A DNA stretch of 52,736 nt from Spirochaetae bacterium HGW-Spirochaetae-4 (GTDB taxonomy: Bacteria > Spirochaetota > Spirochaetia > Sphaerochaetales > Sphaerochaetaceae). Below, piece after piece: positions 35,261 through 43,825 of this stretch (the stretch's first letter is position 1; each line of letters opens with the position of its first letter). A model generated the notes under the pieces. It was not told the origin of the DNA and did not search any database. It saw only the letters and a program-made list of their open reading frames with translations. The translations under genes and the position numbers were made by a program. The stretch lies in assembly GCA_002839335.1 (NCBI GenBank), contig PGXU01000021.1, positions 1-52,736 on the forward strand. The letters are read 5' to 3'.

Positions 35261-36071
35261 TCGAACCGCCATACACTACGTCAGACCACTGGTCCTCACG
35301 CTCTTCGGCATGGCCATGTTGTTCCCCTTCATCTGGATGTTCGCCACCAGTTTCAAACAGGGTGCGGATGTTTTCAACCTCTCGTTGATGCCTAAGCATC
35401 CCACCGTGCTGAATTATGCCAAATTGCTGCGCAACAGCAACTTCCCCTGGTGGTTCGCCAATTCCATGATTGTCGGTTTGGCTGTCACCTTCTCCGTATT
35501 GTTCTTCGACTCGCTCGTCGGTTTCACCTTGAGCAAATACCGGTTCCCCGGCAAACGACTCATATTTCTCCTTATCCTTTCCACCATGATGATTCCTACC
35601 GAGATGCTTGTGATTCCCTGGTATATCATGTCCAACGAATTGGGATGGGTGGATACTTACTGGGGGGTCATGTTTCCCGGTCTCATGTCGGGTTTCGGTA
35701 CCTTCCTGATGAGACAGTTCTTCTGTCAAGTTCCCGACGACCTGCTCGATGCGGGACGCATCGATGGCCTCAACGAATTCTATATCTGGTCACGCATTGC
35801 CATGCCTCTGGTACTTCCCGCGCTTTCCGCATTGGTGATTTTTTCGTTCATCGGCAACTGGAATGCCTTCATGTGGCCATTGATCGTATCGAATAAAGTC
35901 ACGATGTACACATTGCCGGTGGGATTGTCTTTCTTCAATGGAGAGTTCCAATCGCAGTGGGAAATGGTCATGACCGGTGCTTCGGTCGCAACCATCCCGG
36001 TGTTCATCATGTTCATCATTTTCCAAAAACAAATCATCCAAGGAATCGCTTTGACCGGCGTGAAAGGGTGA
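35250..36071 (+). CDS. ABC sugar permease, MalG/LacG type
   Basis: Second permease of this importer, 273 residues, about six membrane segments. Its EAA loop is slightly divergent: LLDAGRIDGLNEFYIWSRIA, with glycine where the second alanine is usual. Typical family stretches are VLNYAKLLRNSNFPWWFANS and the C-terminal QGIALTGVKG. The start is GTG at 35250 within the previous gene. As with the first importer in the window, no ATPase gene follows, so an unlinked shared ATPase is expected. Confidence 0.94.
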   Translation: MKNNRTAIHYVRPLVLTLFGMAMLFPFIWMFATSFKQGADVFNLSLMPKHPTVLNYAKLLRNSNFPWWFANSMIVGLAVTFSVLFFDSLVGFTLSKYRFPGKRLIFLLILSTMMIPTEMLVIPWYIMSNELGWVDTYWGVMFPGLMSGFGTFLMRQFFCQVPDDLLDAGRIDGLNEFYIWSRIAMPLVLPALSALVIFSFIGNWNAFMWPLIVSNKVTMYTLPVGLSFFNGEFQSQWEMVMTGASVATIPVFIMFIIFQKQIIQGIALTGVKG

Positions 36072-36094
36072 TGCTTACACAAGGAGACCAAACG

Positions 36095-37012
36095 ATGATC
36101 CAAGATTTGCCTATTGTGGACTTCCATTGCCATTTTCCGGTACAAGGCGACTGGTTCCCCGACTACGACATGCCGGAGAAGGTCGAATTCGATACTTCCG
36201 GCAGCCGTGACCACGGTGCCATCTGGCAAAAAGCCTTCAATTTTCCGTCACCACAAAAACCCGGGACCGATAACGAGATGGCCGATGCCTGGGCGGCGGA
36301 CATGGAGCTCAAGGGGGTGGAGAAGGTCGTGTTCGTCTCTGGTGGTGGAAACGAACGGTTAGCCAAGATCGTCGCACGGTATCCCCGGCAGTTTGTGGGA
36401 TTCGCCCACCATCACCCAGATACTCCCGGTTCCGCCGACGAATTGGAACATGCCTGCAGGGACCTGGGGATGAAGGGATACAAGGTACTGGGACCGTTGG
36501 TATACAAAGCTTTGTCCGACCCGTCCTATTACCCGTTGTGGGAGGTTGCCCAAACCTACAAGATTCCGGTTTTGATTCACTTCGGATTGCTCGGAGCAGC
36601 CGGGGGTACCCCCGACGGAGTGAATATCAGCCCCATGTCGATCGCTAGGATCTCGCGCGATTTCCCGGGGGTCAACTTCGTGGTCCCGCATTTCGGTTGC
36701 ACCCACATGGCCGACCTGCTGCAACTGTGTTGGACCCGTCCGAATGTCTTTGTCGACACCTCGGGTTCTAACCAATGGATCCGTTGGATGCCGTTCCCGT
36801 TGACCTTGGAGGATGTGGTGCGCAAGTTCGTGGAGACTGTCGGGCCGGGCAGGATCCTGTTCGCAACCGATTCCAGTTGGATGCCGCGTGGATTTGCCTC
36901 AATTTACCTGGAGGAGCAGCACAAGTTGTTCAGGTTCCAGGGATTGACCGACGACCAGTTGCATTCGGTCTTCCATGGCAATGCCGAATACCTGCTGGGA
37001 ACTACCACATGA
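36095..37012 (+). CDS. Amidohydrolase-2 family hydrolase
   Basis: Metal-dependent TIM-barrel hydrolase of 305 residues. It starts PIVDFHCHFPVQGD, which carries the HxH metal site. Later segments are VGFAHHHPDTPG, YKIPVLIHFGLLGAAGG, VVPHFGCTHMADLLQL, VFVDTSGSNQWIRW and RILFATDSSWMP, giving the remaining histidines and the conserved aspartate. AAGGAGA lies 7 nt before the ATG at 36095. Relatives include lactonases, decarboxylases and hydratases of the ACMSD/LigI group; a lactonase role in sugar breakdown is plausible but unproven. The next gene overlaps its stop by 4 bp. Confidence 0.86.
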   Translation: MIQDLPIVDFHCHFPVQGDWFPDYDMPEKVEFDTSGSRDHGAIWQKAFNFPSPQKPGTDNEMADAWAADMELKGVEKVVFVSGGGNERLAKIVARYPRQFVGFAHHHPDTPGSADELEHACRDLGMKGYKVLGPLVYKALSDPSYYPLWEVAQTYKIPVLIHFGLLGAAGGTPDGVNISPMSIARISRDFPGVNFVVPHFGCTHMADLLQLCWTRPNVFVDTSGSNQWIRWMPFPLTLEDVVRKFVETVGPGRILFATDSSWMPRGFASIYLEEQHKLFRFQGLTDDQLHSVFHGNAEYLLGTTT

Positions 37013-38400
37013 TACAGTCACCGGATGTTTCCTTCCTCCGCCGTATGATCCGCGATGCACTTGTTGCGACCGTGGGATGTACCGACCCCAGTGCCATCGC
37101 ATTGTCTGCAGCCCACGCGGGTAGTGCCGTGTTCGATGCCTATGCACCACGGGAGGATGCACAGACGATGCTAGACCTGATTGCGCGTATTGATGTGCGC
37201 ATCGATCCCAAACTGTTCAAGAACGCCCAGTATGCCCGTATTCCCAACACCCAGGGGCTATATGGTGTCGATTTGGCCATTCTGCTCGGCCTCCTGATCG
37301 GTTCGACCGACTTCGGCTTGCAGTTGTTCCAACTGGTAAGACCAAATCTGCTGGCTTGTGCCGGGCGACAGGAAAATCGCGCCCTGGTGCATATCCGCAT
37401 GGCCGAACCGGAAATCGGCCTCTATTGTGAGACCCGCATTACATTGCAGGATGGAAAGTCGGGCGCCGCGTGCATCCGGGGCCATCACAATACCATTGCT
37501 TGGGTGGAAGAAGACGGCAAGCGAACCGTGCACAACCATGCGTGTTCCGGTTTCCCCGATCAATTACCGGTCCGGGAGGACTATCCAGCAGACACCGAAC
37601 GCCTCTCCATGGGCACTTTGGAAGAACTGGCGATGCAAGTCATGGCGCTCTCAGATGTGGACCTTCCCGAGATCCATGCTGCTTTCGCCATGAACCGAAA
37701 AGTGTGGATGGACGGCGAGGTGGGTTCCGGCGCTACCTATGGTTTGTCCCGGTTTCCCGATTCGAACAACCTGGTGACTATTCCATTGATATCGCGTCAA
37801 GCGGTTGCGTTGGCCACCTACCGGCGTATGGCCGGAGAACCGGTGGAGGTTATGGCGTGCGGTGGTTCGGGAAACCATGGCCTCACCTTCTTCCTTACCG
37901 TGATGCATGGGTGGGCCCTGCCTGGTATCGTGGCAGAGCGATCCCTATTCCACGGTGCTGCTTTTGGAGTAGCATTGATTGCGATTATGAAGGAGAGGAC
38001 GGGAATCATCACATCCTTGTGTGGATGTTCGCTCACCTCGGCCCTTGCCGCGTCTGCATCTTTGGCGTGGGGAATGGGGGGGGCTGAACGGGATATGTTG
38101 CGTGCGATGAATATCGTGTTGCTGTCGCTGGGAGGGATCGTATGCGATGGAGCCAAACCCGCTTGCGCATACAAGACTGGTCTCGGCTCGCAAGTAGCGA
38201 TCGAAGCTGCTTGTATGGCAAGGCAAGCCTCCGGGATGGATTCTGGGGAAGGTTTGGGTTTCCGTTCCTTCACCGGGTTGCTCCATGTGTTGGAGGAGTT
38301 GCATACCCATGGCATGACATCCTTCGAACACACGATGGGCACCCTTCTAATGGAGAAGGTCCATGCCGGTTCACCTCAAGGGATTGGTTCCACACCATGA
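37009..38400 (+). CDS. UPF0597 / L-cysteine desulfidase-like protein
   Basis: A 463-residue protein of the UPF0597 (serine dehydratase alpha-like, CyuA/YhaM) family. The iron-sulphur-type signatures are present: VGCTDPSAIALSAAHAG near the N-terminus, EVMACGGSGNHGLTFFLTVM, SLCGCSLTSALAASASLAWG and GGIVCDGAKPACAYKTG. Known members cleave L-cysteine, giving pyruvate, ammonia and sulphide with a [4Fe-4S] cluster; others in sugar operons may dehydrate a hydroxy acid. The ATG at 37009 overlaps the stop of the amidohydrolase gene (ATGA). In this operon a dehydratase for a sugar-derived acid is as likely as cysteine breakdown. Confidence 0.85.
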   Translation: MIQSPDVSFLRRMIRDALVATVGCTDPSAIALSAAHAGSAVFDAYAPREDAQTMLDLIARIDVRIDPKLFKNAQYARIPNTQGLYGVDLAILLGLLIGSTDFGLQLFQLVRPNLLACAGRQENRALVHIRMAEPEIGLYCETRITLQDGKSGAACIRGHHNTIAWVEEDGKRTVHNHACSGFPDQLPVREDYPADTERLSMGTLEELAMQVMALSDVDLPEIHAAFAMNRKVWMDGEVGSGATYGLSRFPDSNNLVTIPLISRQAVALATYRRMAGEPVEVMACGGSGNHGLTFFLTVMHGWALPGIVAERSLFHGAAFGVALIAIMKERTGIITSLCGCSLTSALAASASLAWGMGGAERDMLRAMNIVLLSLGGIVCDGAKPACAYKTGLGSQVAIEAACMARQASGMDSGEGLGFRSFTGLLHVLEELHTHGMTSFEHTMGTLLMEKVHAGSPQGIGSTP

Positions 38401-39386
38401 GCAATCCCAGTTTGAAGACAAACGCCATCCACCTCTCGGCGATGACAGCTTCAGTGTTGTGGGCTTCCGCTTTCCTTGGCGGCAAATACGCCCTGTCCTA
38501 TCTGTACCCGCTGCGATTGGCCGGTATTCGGTTGCTGCTTGCGACTCTCATCGTTCTGATCTACATGCGTAGGAATCCGTTCGAGGGCTTGCGAGGCCAT
38601 TACAAAAGCATCATCAGACTCAGCATATTCCAGACCATTATCGTTTTCAGCGCATTCAATCTCGGTTTAAACCTGGTGCCCGGATCTTTCGGGGCTGTTA
38701 TCATCGGCTCATCACCGGCGGTCTCGTCCTTCGTTGCGGTACTCATGCTTCCCGAGGAACGGCTGAATTTCCGAAAGTTGTCTGGGCTTGCCATAGGATT
38801 GGCTGGTATCGCACTACTGACTGTAGTGGACGAACCATGGAAAGGTCCCGGCTCGCTTCATATACTCGGAGCCTTGTTGCTGATGTCATGCAACTTCTCG
38901 ACGGCCTACGGTAGCATCATCATCAAGAAACATCTGTCGCACGTCCCCTCGTTGTCGGTAAATTTCGTGCAATCGCTGTTCGGTGGAATCGTGGTCCTAT
39001 TGCTTTCATACATCTTCGAGCCGATACATCAAGCTCCATTTTCTTTTCCCCTCGCGGGGAGCGTGCTCTTCTTGGCTTTCATCACAGCAACAGCCGTCTC
39101 ATTGTGGTTGCGTATCGTGGCCGATGCGAATGCTAGGATTTCAGTGATTTCCCTGTGGAAATTCCTCATACCCTCGTTGGGAGCGGTACTCAGTTGGCTA
39201 TTCATGCCGGATGACAAACCTTCGCTTGCCACGTTGTTCGGTATCTTCGCAATTGTCCTCTCCATCGGGTTGACGGTGGCTGCGCCTGCTTCAGTACGCG
39301 CAAAGGCTTCGTCGATACGTGACAATCGCATGCATGAAGAGGATAATCATGATATGCTATCTACAACCGGAGAGCAACAGATATGA
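38397..39386 (+). CDS. EamA/DMT-family transporter
   Basis: Integral membrane protein of 329 residues with ten predicted membrane segments in two EamA repeats. Repeat 1 begins ASVLWASAFLGGKYALSYLY and includes PLRLAGIRLLLATLIVL; repeat 2 begins around LLLMSCNFSTAYGSIIIKK. Members export or import amino acids and metabolites. It starts in the stop codon of the UPF0597 gene and itself overlaps the ROK gene by 4 bp. It probably exports an end product of the pathway, for example an amino acid. Confidence 0.9.
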   Translation: MSNPSLKTNAIHLSAMTASVLWASAFLGGKYALSYLYPLRLAGIRLLLATLIVLIYMRRNPFEGLRGHYKSIIRLSIFQTIIVFSAFNLGLNLVPGSFGAVIIGSSPAVSSFVAVLMLPEERLNFRKLSGLAIGLAGIALLTVVDEPWKGPGSLHILGALLLMSCNFSTAYGSIIIKKHLSHVPSLSVNFVQSLFGGIVVLLLSYIFEPIHQAPFSFPLAGSVLFLAFITATAVSLWLRIVADANARISVISLWKFLIPSLGAVLSWLFMPDDKPSLATLFGIFAIVLSIGLTVAAPASVRAKASSIRDNRMHEEDNHDMLSTTGEQQI

Positions 39387-40591
39387 AGAGTGTGTCGAAT
39401 AATCTTGATGTGAAGATTGCCAATGCGGAAAAGATCTATACCATGCTGCGGGGGAACGGGGGGATGACGAAGTCGCAACTGGTCACCCAAGTGGGGTTGA
39501 GTTTCGCATCGGTATCGAATATCTGCACATCGCTGGCCGATGCCGGTCTGGTCATGGTCACCGAGAGTGCCAGGTCGACAGGTGGAAGAAAAGCCGCGAG
39601 GGTCGCCTTTGTCAGCGACAACCGCTACACTTTGGTAATCGATCTGCACCATACGCAGCATGTGTATCTCGGCATGGTTGATCTGGAGAACACGATCCGC
39701 AACCACACCCGTTTCGAAGTTGCTTCCGACGATTCGCTGGAAACAATCCTCACCCATATCCAGCAAGCCTACATGGACTTGGACAGTCAGGGCGATTATC
39801 CCCTGCTGGGTGTTTGTGTCGGTATCTCAGCTGTTTACGACCCGCATGCCGGAGTGGTCCTCCGGAGCTCGAATCCGGTTTTTGAAGGGGTTCATCTTCA
39901 TCGGCATATCGCCGAATTGTTTCCTGATCATATGGTGATTGTAGACAACGATGCGAATCTGGCCGGATTGTCCCAAATGATGCAGTCGCAGCGGAACCAA
40001 AAGAATCTGCTGTTCATCTTCCTTACCCAGGGAGTCGGACTCGGGATCATGATCAACGGGATGTTGTATCGTGGTACGAACGGGTATGCGGGCGAGTTGG
40101 GACATATCAAGGTATCAGAGGTCAATACACGGTGCAAGTGTGGCGGGGTGGGCTGTCTGCGGACCGTGGCTACACTTGAGTCGATCGCGCATGATCTCGG
40201 AGAATTCGATCAACTGCACGCCAAATCGACTTCGACCGAATATGCCGCCGTCCTTGCCCGGCGCTACAAGCTCCAGGAGACTATTGTCGTGGATCGTGTC
40301 GACCTCTGCGCCCGCAAGCTTGGTGAGGTCGTGGCGGAGTTGTTCGATCTATTCAATCCACAAGAGATTGTGTTCGGGGGGAATCTGGGCGATCTGTTCC
40401 CATTGGTTCGCAACACGTTGCGCCAGCAGGCGATGGAGCTCTCGAACCTTGCCCGTGCGGTTGACCTGCCGATCCGCTATATAACACGTCCGACGTATGA
40501 GTTGGTCCTTTCGGGAGGAGGGGAGCGGATGTTCCATTGGTGGATGCAACATGGTGCCTGGTACCAACTTGGAGATTTGAATACAAAATAA
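39383..40591 (+). CDS. ROK-family transcriptional regulator
   Basis: NagC/XylR-type regulator of 402 residues. The N-terminal helix-turn-helix reads MTKSQLVTQVGLSFASVSNI; the C-terminal ROK sugar-sensing domain contains DNDANLAGLSQM, GLGIMINGMLYRG, GYAGELGHIKV and the zinc motif CKCGGVGCLRT. GGAGAG lies 7 nt upstream of the ATG, which overlaps the transporter stop by 4 bp. It is the last gene of the 29979 operon and probably its repressor. Its last codons and stop lie inside a copy of the composite palindromic repeat (40554-40589), so the C-terminal WYQLGDLNTK is encoded by the repeat. Confidence 0.93.
   Translation: MKSVSNNLDVKIANAEKIYTMLRGNGGMTKSQLVTQVGLSFASVSNICTSLADAGLVMVTESARSTGGRKAARVAFVSDNRYTLVIDLHHTQHVYLGMVDLENTIRNHTRFEVASDDSLETILTHIQQAYMDLDSQGDYPLLGVCVGISAVYDPHAGVVLRSSNPVFEGVHLHRHIAELFPDHMVIVDNDANLAGLSQMMQSQRNQKNLLFIFLTQGVGLGIMINGMLYRGTNGYAGELGHIKVSEVNTRCKCGGVGCLRTVATLESIAHDLGEFDQLHAKSTSTEYAAVLARRYKLQETIVVDRVDLCARKLGEVVAELFDLFNPQEIVFGGNLGDLFPLVRNTLRQQAMELSNLARAVDLPIRYITRPTYELVLSGGGERMFHWWMQHGAWYQLGDLNTK
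40554..40589. repeat. Composite palindromic element, copy within ROK 3' end
   Basis: GTGCCTGGTAC (40554-40564), 9 nt, then a GTATAC-type core with one change (TTTGAATACAAAAT, 40576-40589). The centre spacing of 22.5 bp equals that of the copies at 14843 and 52471. The mirrored outer palindrome expected at 40599-40609 is badly decayed (GTCACAGGGTT). The element overlaps the last codons of the ROK gene. Confidence 0.65.
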
Positions 40592-40647
40592 TCACAGTGT
40601 CACAGGGTTGAAACGGATAGATAGCCAACTTTCCCGTTTTCTTCTGA

Positions 40648-41493
40648 TCATACCACCAGAGGTCGGAAGCACGGGTAGGCTGAAACCATCGCCCGCAAGG
40701 CTTCCATTTCCCCATTGGATGGCGACTGGTAACCGGCCGCTACTCCCCTTACCCCGAATCTTCGGAATCTTATGAGCTTGTAGGGAATCACCATGCCTCT
40801 GGGGAGCCATTGCGCCACCAATTCTGCCGTACGTGAAACAGTATCTTCGTTCGGAAGCTCATTGGGTACCACCACGGTCCGGATCTCGGCCAGTTTTCCC
40901 ATCTTTGCGAGATAGATGGCATTCGCTATGACCTGTTTGTTGCTCTGTCCGGTCAATTCGAAGTGTTTTGTCTCATCGTAACACTTCATATCCAACAGGA
41001 CGCCGTCGCATGCGGCGAGCAGGCGCGGGTATAGCGAAAAGTCGATGCTGCCATTGCTATCCAGCATTACCGAGCCAACACTCTTGGACAACCGTTCGCA
41101 CAATTCCACCAGTGCTCCGGCCTGGAGCATGCATTCACCACCTGAGAAAGTCACTCCCCGTATAAACGGCAGGTTCGCTTCCACCAAGTCGGCTATCTGG
41201 TCGGAGCCAATCACTTGCACTTTGGGTGATGCCTTGTGGGGACACAGGGTAATGCACGTGTCGCAACCGTTGCACACCGCACGGTTCCAACGGACCTCGC
41301 CGTACTGCATCCGGAGAGCTCCTGTGGGGCAGTGACTTATACACTCACCACAAGAATCGCACCGGTTGATCGTCTCAGGATTATGGCAGTAGGTACAATT
41401 GAAATTGCACCCTTGGAAAAAGACGACGCTCCGGTTCCCCGGTCCATCCACACAACTGGAATCGACGATCTTGTTCACTGGCAATAGGATCAT
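40648..41493 (-). CDS. yjjW: Glycyl-radical enzyme activase, YjjW type
   Basis: Radical-SAM activating enzyme of 281 residues that installs the glycyl radical on its partner. The CX3CX2C cluster motif is C29-C33-C36 (FFQGCNFNCTYCHNPET). Two extra [4Fe-4S] ferredoxin-type motifs follow (CDSCGECISHCP and CNGCDTCITLCP), as in YjjW and other glycyl-radical activases. GVTFSGGECMLQAGAL contains the family GGE motif. Its ATG overlaps the stop of the yjjI-like gene by 4 bp, so the enzyme and its activase are made together. It is anaerobic by nature. Confidence 0.93.
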   Translation of the reverse strand: MILLPVNKIVDSSCVDGPGNRSVVFFQGCNFNCTYCHNPETINRCDSCGECISHCPTGALRMQYGEVRWNRAVCNGCDTCITLCPHKASPKVQVIGSDQIADLVEANLPFIRGVTFSGGECMLQAGALVELCERLSKSVGSVMLDSNGSIDFSLYPRLLAACDGVLLDMKCYDETKHFELTGQSNKQVIANAIYLAKMGKLAEIRTVVVPNELPNEDTVSRTAELVAQWLPRGMVIPYKLIRFRRFGVRGVAAGYQSPSNGEMEALRAMVSAYPCFRPLVV

Positions 41494-43001
41494 CTACGGA
41501 CCTTCCGTTCCAGGACGCGGCCGTTGTGAACTTCGCCCAAGGCCCAGATCACATTGTTCTGCCGCACCACTTCGCCCCTGTCCAGCGCTTCCATATCGGA
41601 ACGCTTTGCCAGGTAGCCGGTTATCCTGATGACATCGCTGTCTCTGCCATAGGTGGAGACATACCGCATGCCCGATGCGAATCCACCTTGGATAATATCG
41701 AGCACACTGGAAGGATTGCGCAGGTATGTGGAATCGAATGGGAAAATATCGCCGGTGCCGGAAGGAAAGTAGGGGTGGAATTCTCCTGAATGCTTAAGAT
41801 GGGTGTAGAGCGGAAGCTCTTCCCCAATTGCGATGCGTGCCCCTGGGCTGATGCCGATATCGGAATCGATACCCACTTGTGCATGCAGCACAAAATGGCT
41901 GTCCGAAATCTGGCAATACGGATTTTCGTGCTTTTTTACAAGTCTCTCAAGTGTTTGCATGATCGTATGTCCCAATTCGTTTGCGTTCTTGTCCACTCCG
42001 TATCTGCCTGGTATTCCCTCCTTCTCCAGGAGGATGTTGACTGCCTCATGCAAACCTACCACGCCAAACATTCCGGTGAAATTTTCCTGGGCAAGGAATC
42101 CCTCTTCCACCAGGAAGTTGGATTTGAAGAAATGGCTCTCCTCGACGAGGAACTTGATCTTTGCGTCCATGAAGCGGGTCAACGTATCGACAGCCCTGGG
42201 TATCACTTCGTTGAGAAACTGGTCCACGTTGGAGGCACGGTCCGCCGCGCGTTTCAAGACGATTCGGGAAAGGGTGTAGGCACCTCCCCCGATAGCCAAG
42301 GCATTGTAACAGCTGGCAATACCATACCCGTTCGGACTGTTGCCATGCTGCTTGGCATAGGCCGCATGGTTGGCGAAACTCGGTTTTGCGCACGTAAGGG
42401 CACACATTGCGCATGCTTCGGCGAATTTCGGCGGAGTGATATCCTTGTCGTAGAGCAATGTGATTCCGGGAACAGCTTGTTGCCGCCTGGTCTCGATTTC
42501 TATGATCATGCGTCCCGCCACCGTCTCTTCCGGTCCGATATTCGCATGGCAGAATGAATTTGGAATCGCTTTCTCGATGAAATCCAAAAACCTTCCGATT
42601 TTCATTCTCGTCGCGTCGTTGTCGGTGACGAAGGGATCCAACAATGTGTCGATATTGCCGAGGTAGACCGGCATATGGGTAACCGACGGAACTTGGAGAT
42701 AGAACAATTGCAGCAGGTGGATCGCCTCGTCAAGGGTCTGGGGCGGCCCCAGGCGCAAGAATCTGCTTCCTTCACGCAGCAACTTTCCATAGTCGGGGAG
42801 TGTATAACGGGGAGCATACGGAACCTTGGGTTCGCTCATATCGCATATGATCCCAAGTCGATGAAGGGTATCGAATTCGGTTGTAGTTTCCGAAATTCCC
42901 TCTTGGGATACCGCCAGATCGGCCAGGGTCATCATTGCCTGCTGGTGTGTCAATGTCGTATCCTTGACTATCTTCAAAACCGCTTCTTTCAGGGCATCCA
43001 T
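41490..43001 (-). CDS. yjjI: YjjI-family glycyl radical enzyme
   Basis: Glycyl radical enzyme of 503 residues in the YjjI (DUF3029) family, function unknown. The C-terminal radical loop reads VIRITGYLAKRSD (glycine at about 462), close to the RxxGY form of the superfamily. A candidate active-site cysteine is in GIASCYNALAIGGGAYT. YjjI proteins are shorter than pyruvate formate lyase. The ATG at 43001 has AAGGAG 9 nt upstream; an ATG at 43007 (spacing 3) and a longer frame to 43064 are less likely. It is divergent from a Crp-like regulator and next to nucleoside salvage genes. In E. coli yjjI-yjjW adjoins the deo operon, suggesting a role in deoxynucleoside or deoxyribose metabolism. Confidence 0.9.
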   Translation of the reverse strand: MDALKEAVLKIVKDTTLTHQQAMMTLADLAVSQEGISETTTEFDTLHRLGIICDMSEPKVPYAPRYTLPDYGKLLREGSRFLRLGPPQTLDEAIHLLQLFYLQVPSVTHMPVYLGNIDTLLDPFVTDNDATRMKIGRFLDFIEKAIPNSFCHANIGPEETVAGRMIIEIETRRQQAVPGITLLYDKDITPPKFAEACAMCALTCAKPSFANHAAYAKQHGNSPNGYGIASCYNALAIGGGAYTLSRIVLKRAADRASNVDQFLNEVIPRAVDTLTRFMDAKIKFLVEESHFFKSNFLVEEGFLAQENFTGMFGVVGLHEAVNILLEKEGIPGRYGVDKNANELGHTIMQTLERLVKKHENPYCQISDSHFVLHAQVGIDSDIGISPGARIAIGEELPLYTHLKHSGEFHPYFPSGTGDIFPFDSTYLRNPSSVLDIIQGGFASGMRYVSTYGRDSDVIRITGYLAKRSDMEALDRGEVVRQNNVIWALGEVHNGRVLERKVRR

Positions 43002-43068
43002 ATACATTCTCTCCTTTCGATTGGCAACGGTACTGTTCCATGGTAGTATGGTGCCGGAGGACAATACA

Positions 43069-43080
43069 TGACAATTGTCA
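43069..43080. promoter_or_regulatory. Palindromic operator between yjjI and Crp-like gene
   Basis: TGACAATTGTCA (43069-43080) is a perfect 12-bp palindrome in the 102-bp gap between the divergent yjjI-like gene and the Crp-like regulator gene. Its size and position fit a Crp/Fnr-type operator controlling both directions, but it is not the classical Crp or Fnr consensus. Confidence 0.5.
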
Positions 43081-43103
43081 GTTATTTCTGGAAAAATTAA
43101 TGT

Positions 43104-43805
43104 ATGATTGATGAAAAACTTGCAGCCGCTTTACGAACGGCGATGGGACCGCGTTTACAACCGAATCGCATACGGGAAATCTATTCCCAGTTCGAAGGCA
43201 CCGGCAAGCGTCTGGTCGCGTTCGAAAAAGGGAAGGTCCTAGCTAGGCGGGAAGATGAGATCGAGAGGATCTTGGTACTGGTGAAGGGAACATGCAGGGT
43301 GCTGAACCACGGGAGTGACGGAAGAGTAGTCATGGCTGGAGAAGTTGAGGCTCCCCAGATCTTTGGACTGTACGAAATCCTCAACGGCATGGACCACCAT
43401 ACCGCCGATGTGGAGACCGAGACCGAGTGCATCTGCTTTTCGGTTGCACCACGATTGTATAGGGAACAGTATGAGACCAGCATGGAGGTCCTGAAGTTTT
43501 CATCGCACTTCCTGGCAACATTCATTGATCGGCTATTGGCCAGGAGCGATAGGATGACCCTTAACACCGATCGGCAGAATCTGCTATTGTACTGTCTCGA
43601 CGCTTGTAAGTATGAACGGTTCCCCACGGTCATTGCTGTTCGTAAAGAAACAATGGCTGCGGAATTGAATATGAATCTGCGCACCCTGTACCGGAAGATC
43701 AGCCAGTTGCGTGACGAGGGATTGATCGGAAACCACAGGGGAAAAATTCGGATAGATCGCGAGCAGTACGATAGAATGAAGCGGGAAACCTACGAAAATA
43801 TATAA
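43104..43805 (+). CDS. Crp/Fnr-family regulator
   Basis: Cytoplasmic regulator of 233 residues with an N-terminal cyclic-nucleotide-binding-like barrel (ILVLVKGTCRVLNHGSDGRV, then EVEAPQIFGLYEILNGMDHH) and a C-terminal Crp-type helix-turn-helix (VRKETMAAELNMNLRTLYRK). The N-terminus lacks the cysteine cluster of Fnr, so it probably senses a ligand rather than oxygen through an iron-sulphur centre. It is divergent from the yjjI-yjjW pair and likely controls it through the palindrome at 43069-43080. The ribosome site is weak. A GntR gene follows 20 bp downstream. Confidence 0.9.
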   Translation: MIDEKLAAALRTAMGPRLQPNRIREIYSQFEGTGKRLVAFEKGKVLARREDEIERILVLVKGTCRVLNHGSDGRVVMAGEVEAPQIFGLYEILNGMDHHTADVETETECICFSVAPRLYREQYETSMEVLKFSSHFLATFIDRLLARSDRMTLNTDRQNLLLYCLDACKYERFPTVIAVRKETMAAELNMNLRTLYRKISQLRDEGLIGNHRGKIRIDREQYDRMKRETYENI

Positions 43806-43825
43806 GAAAGGACAATGGTGATAGC

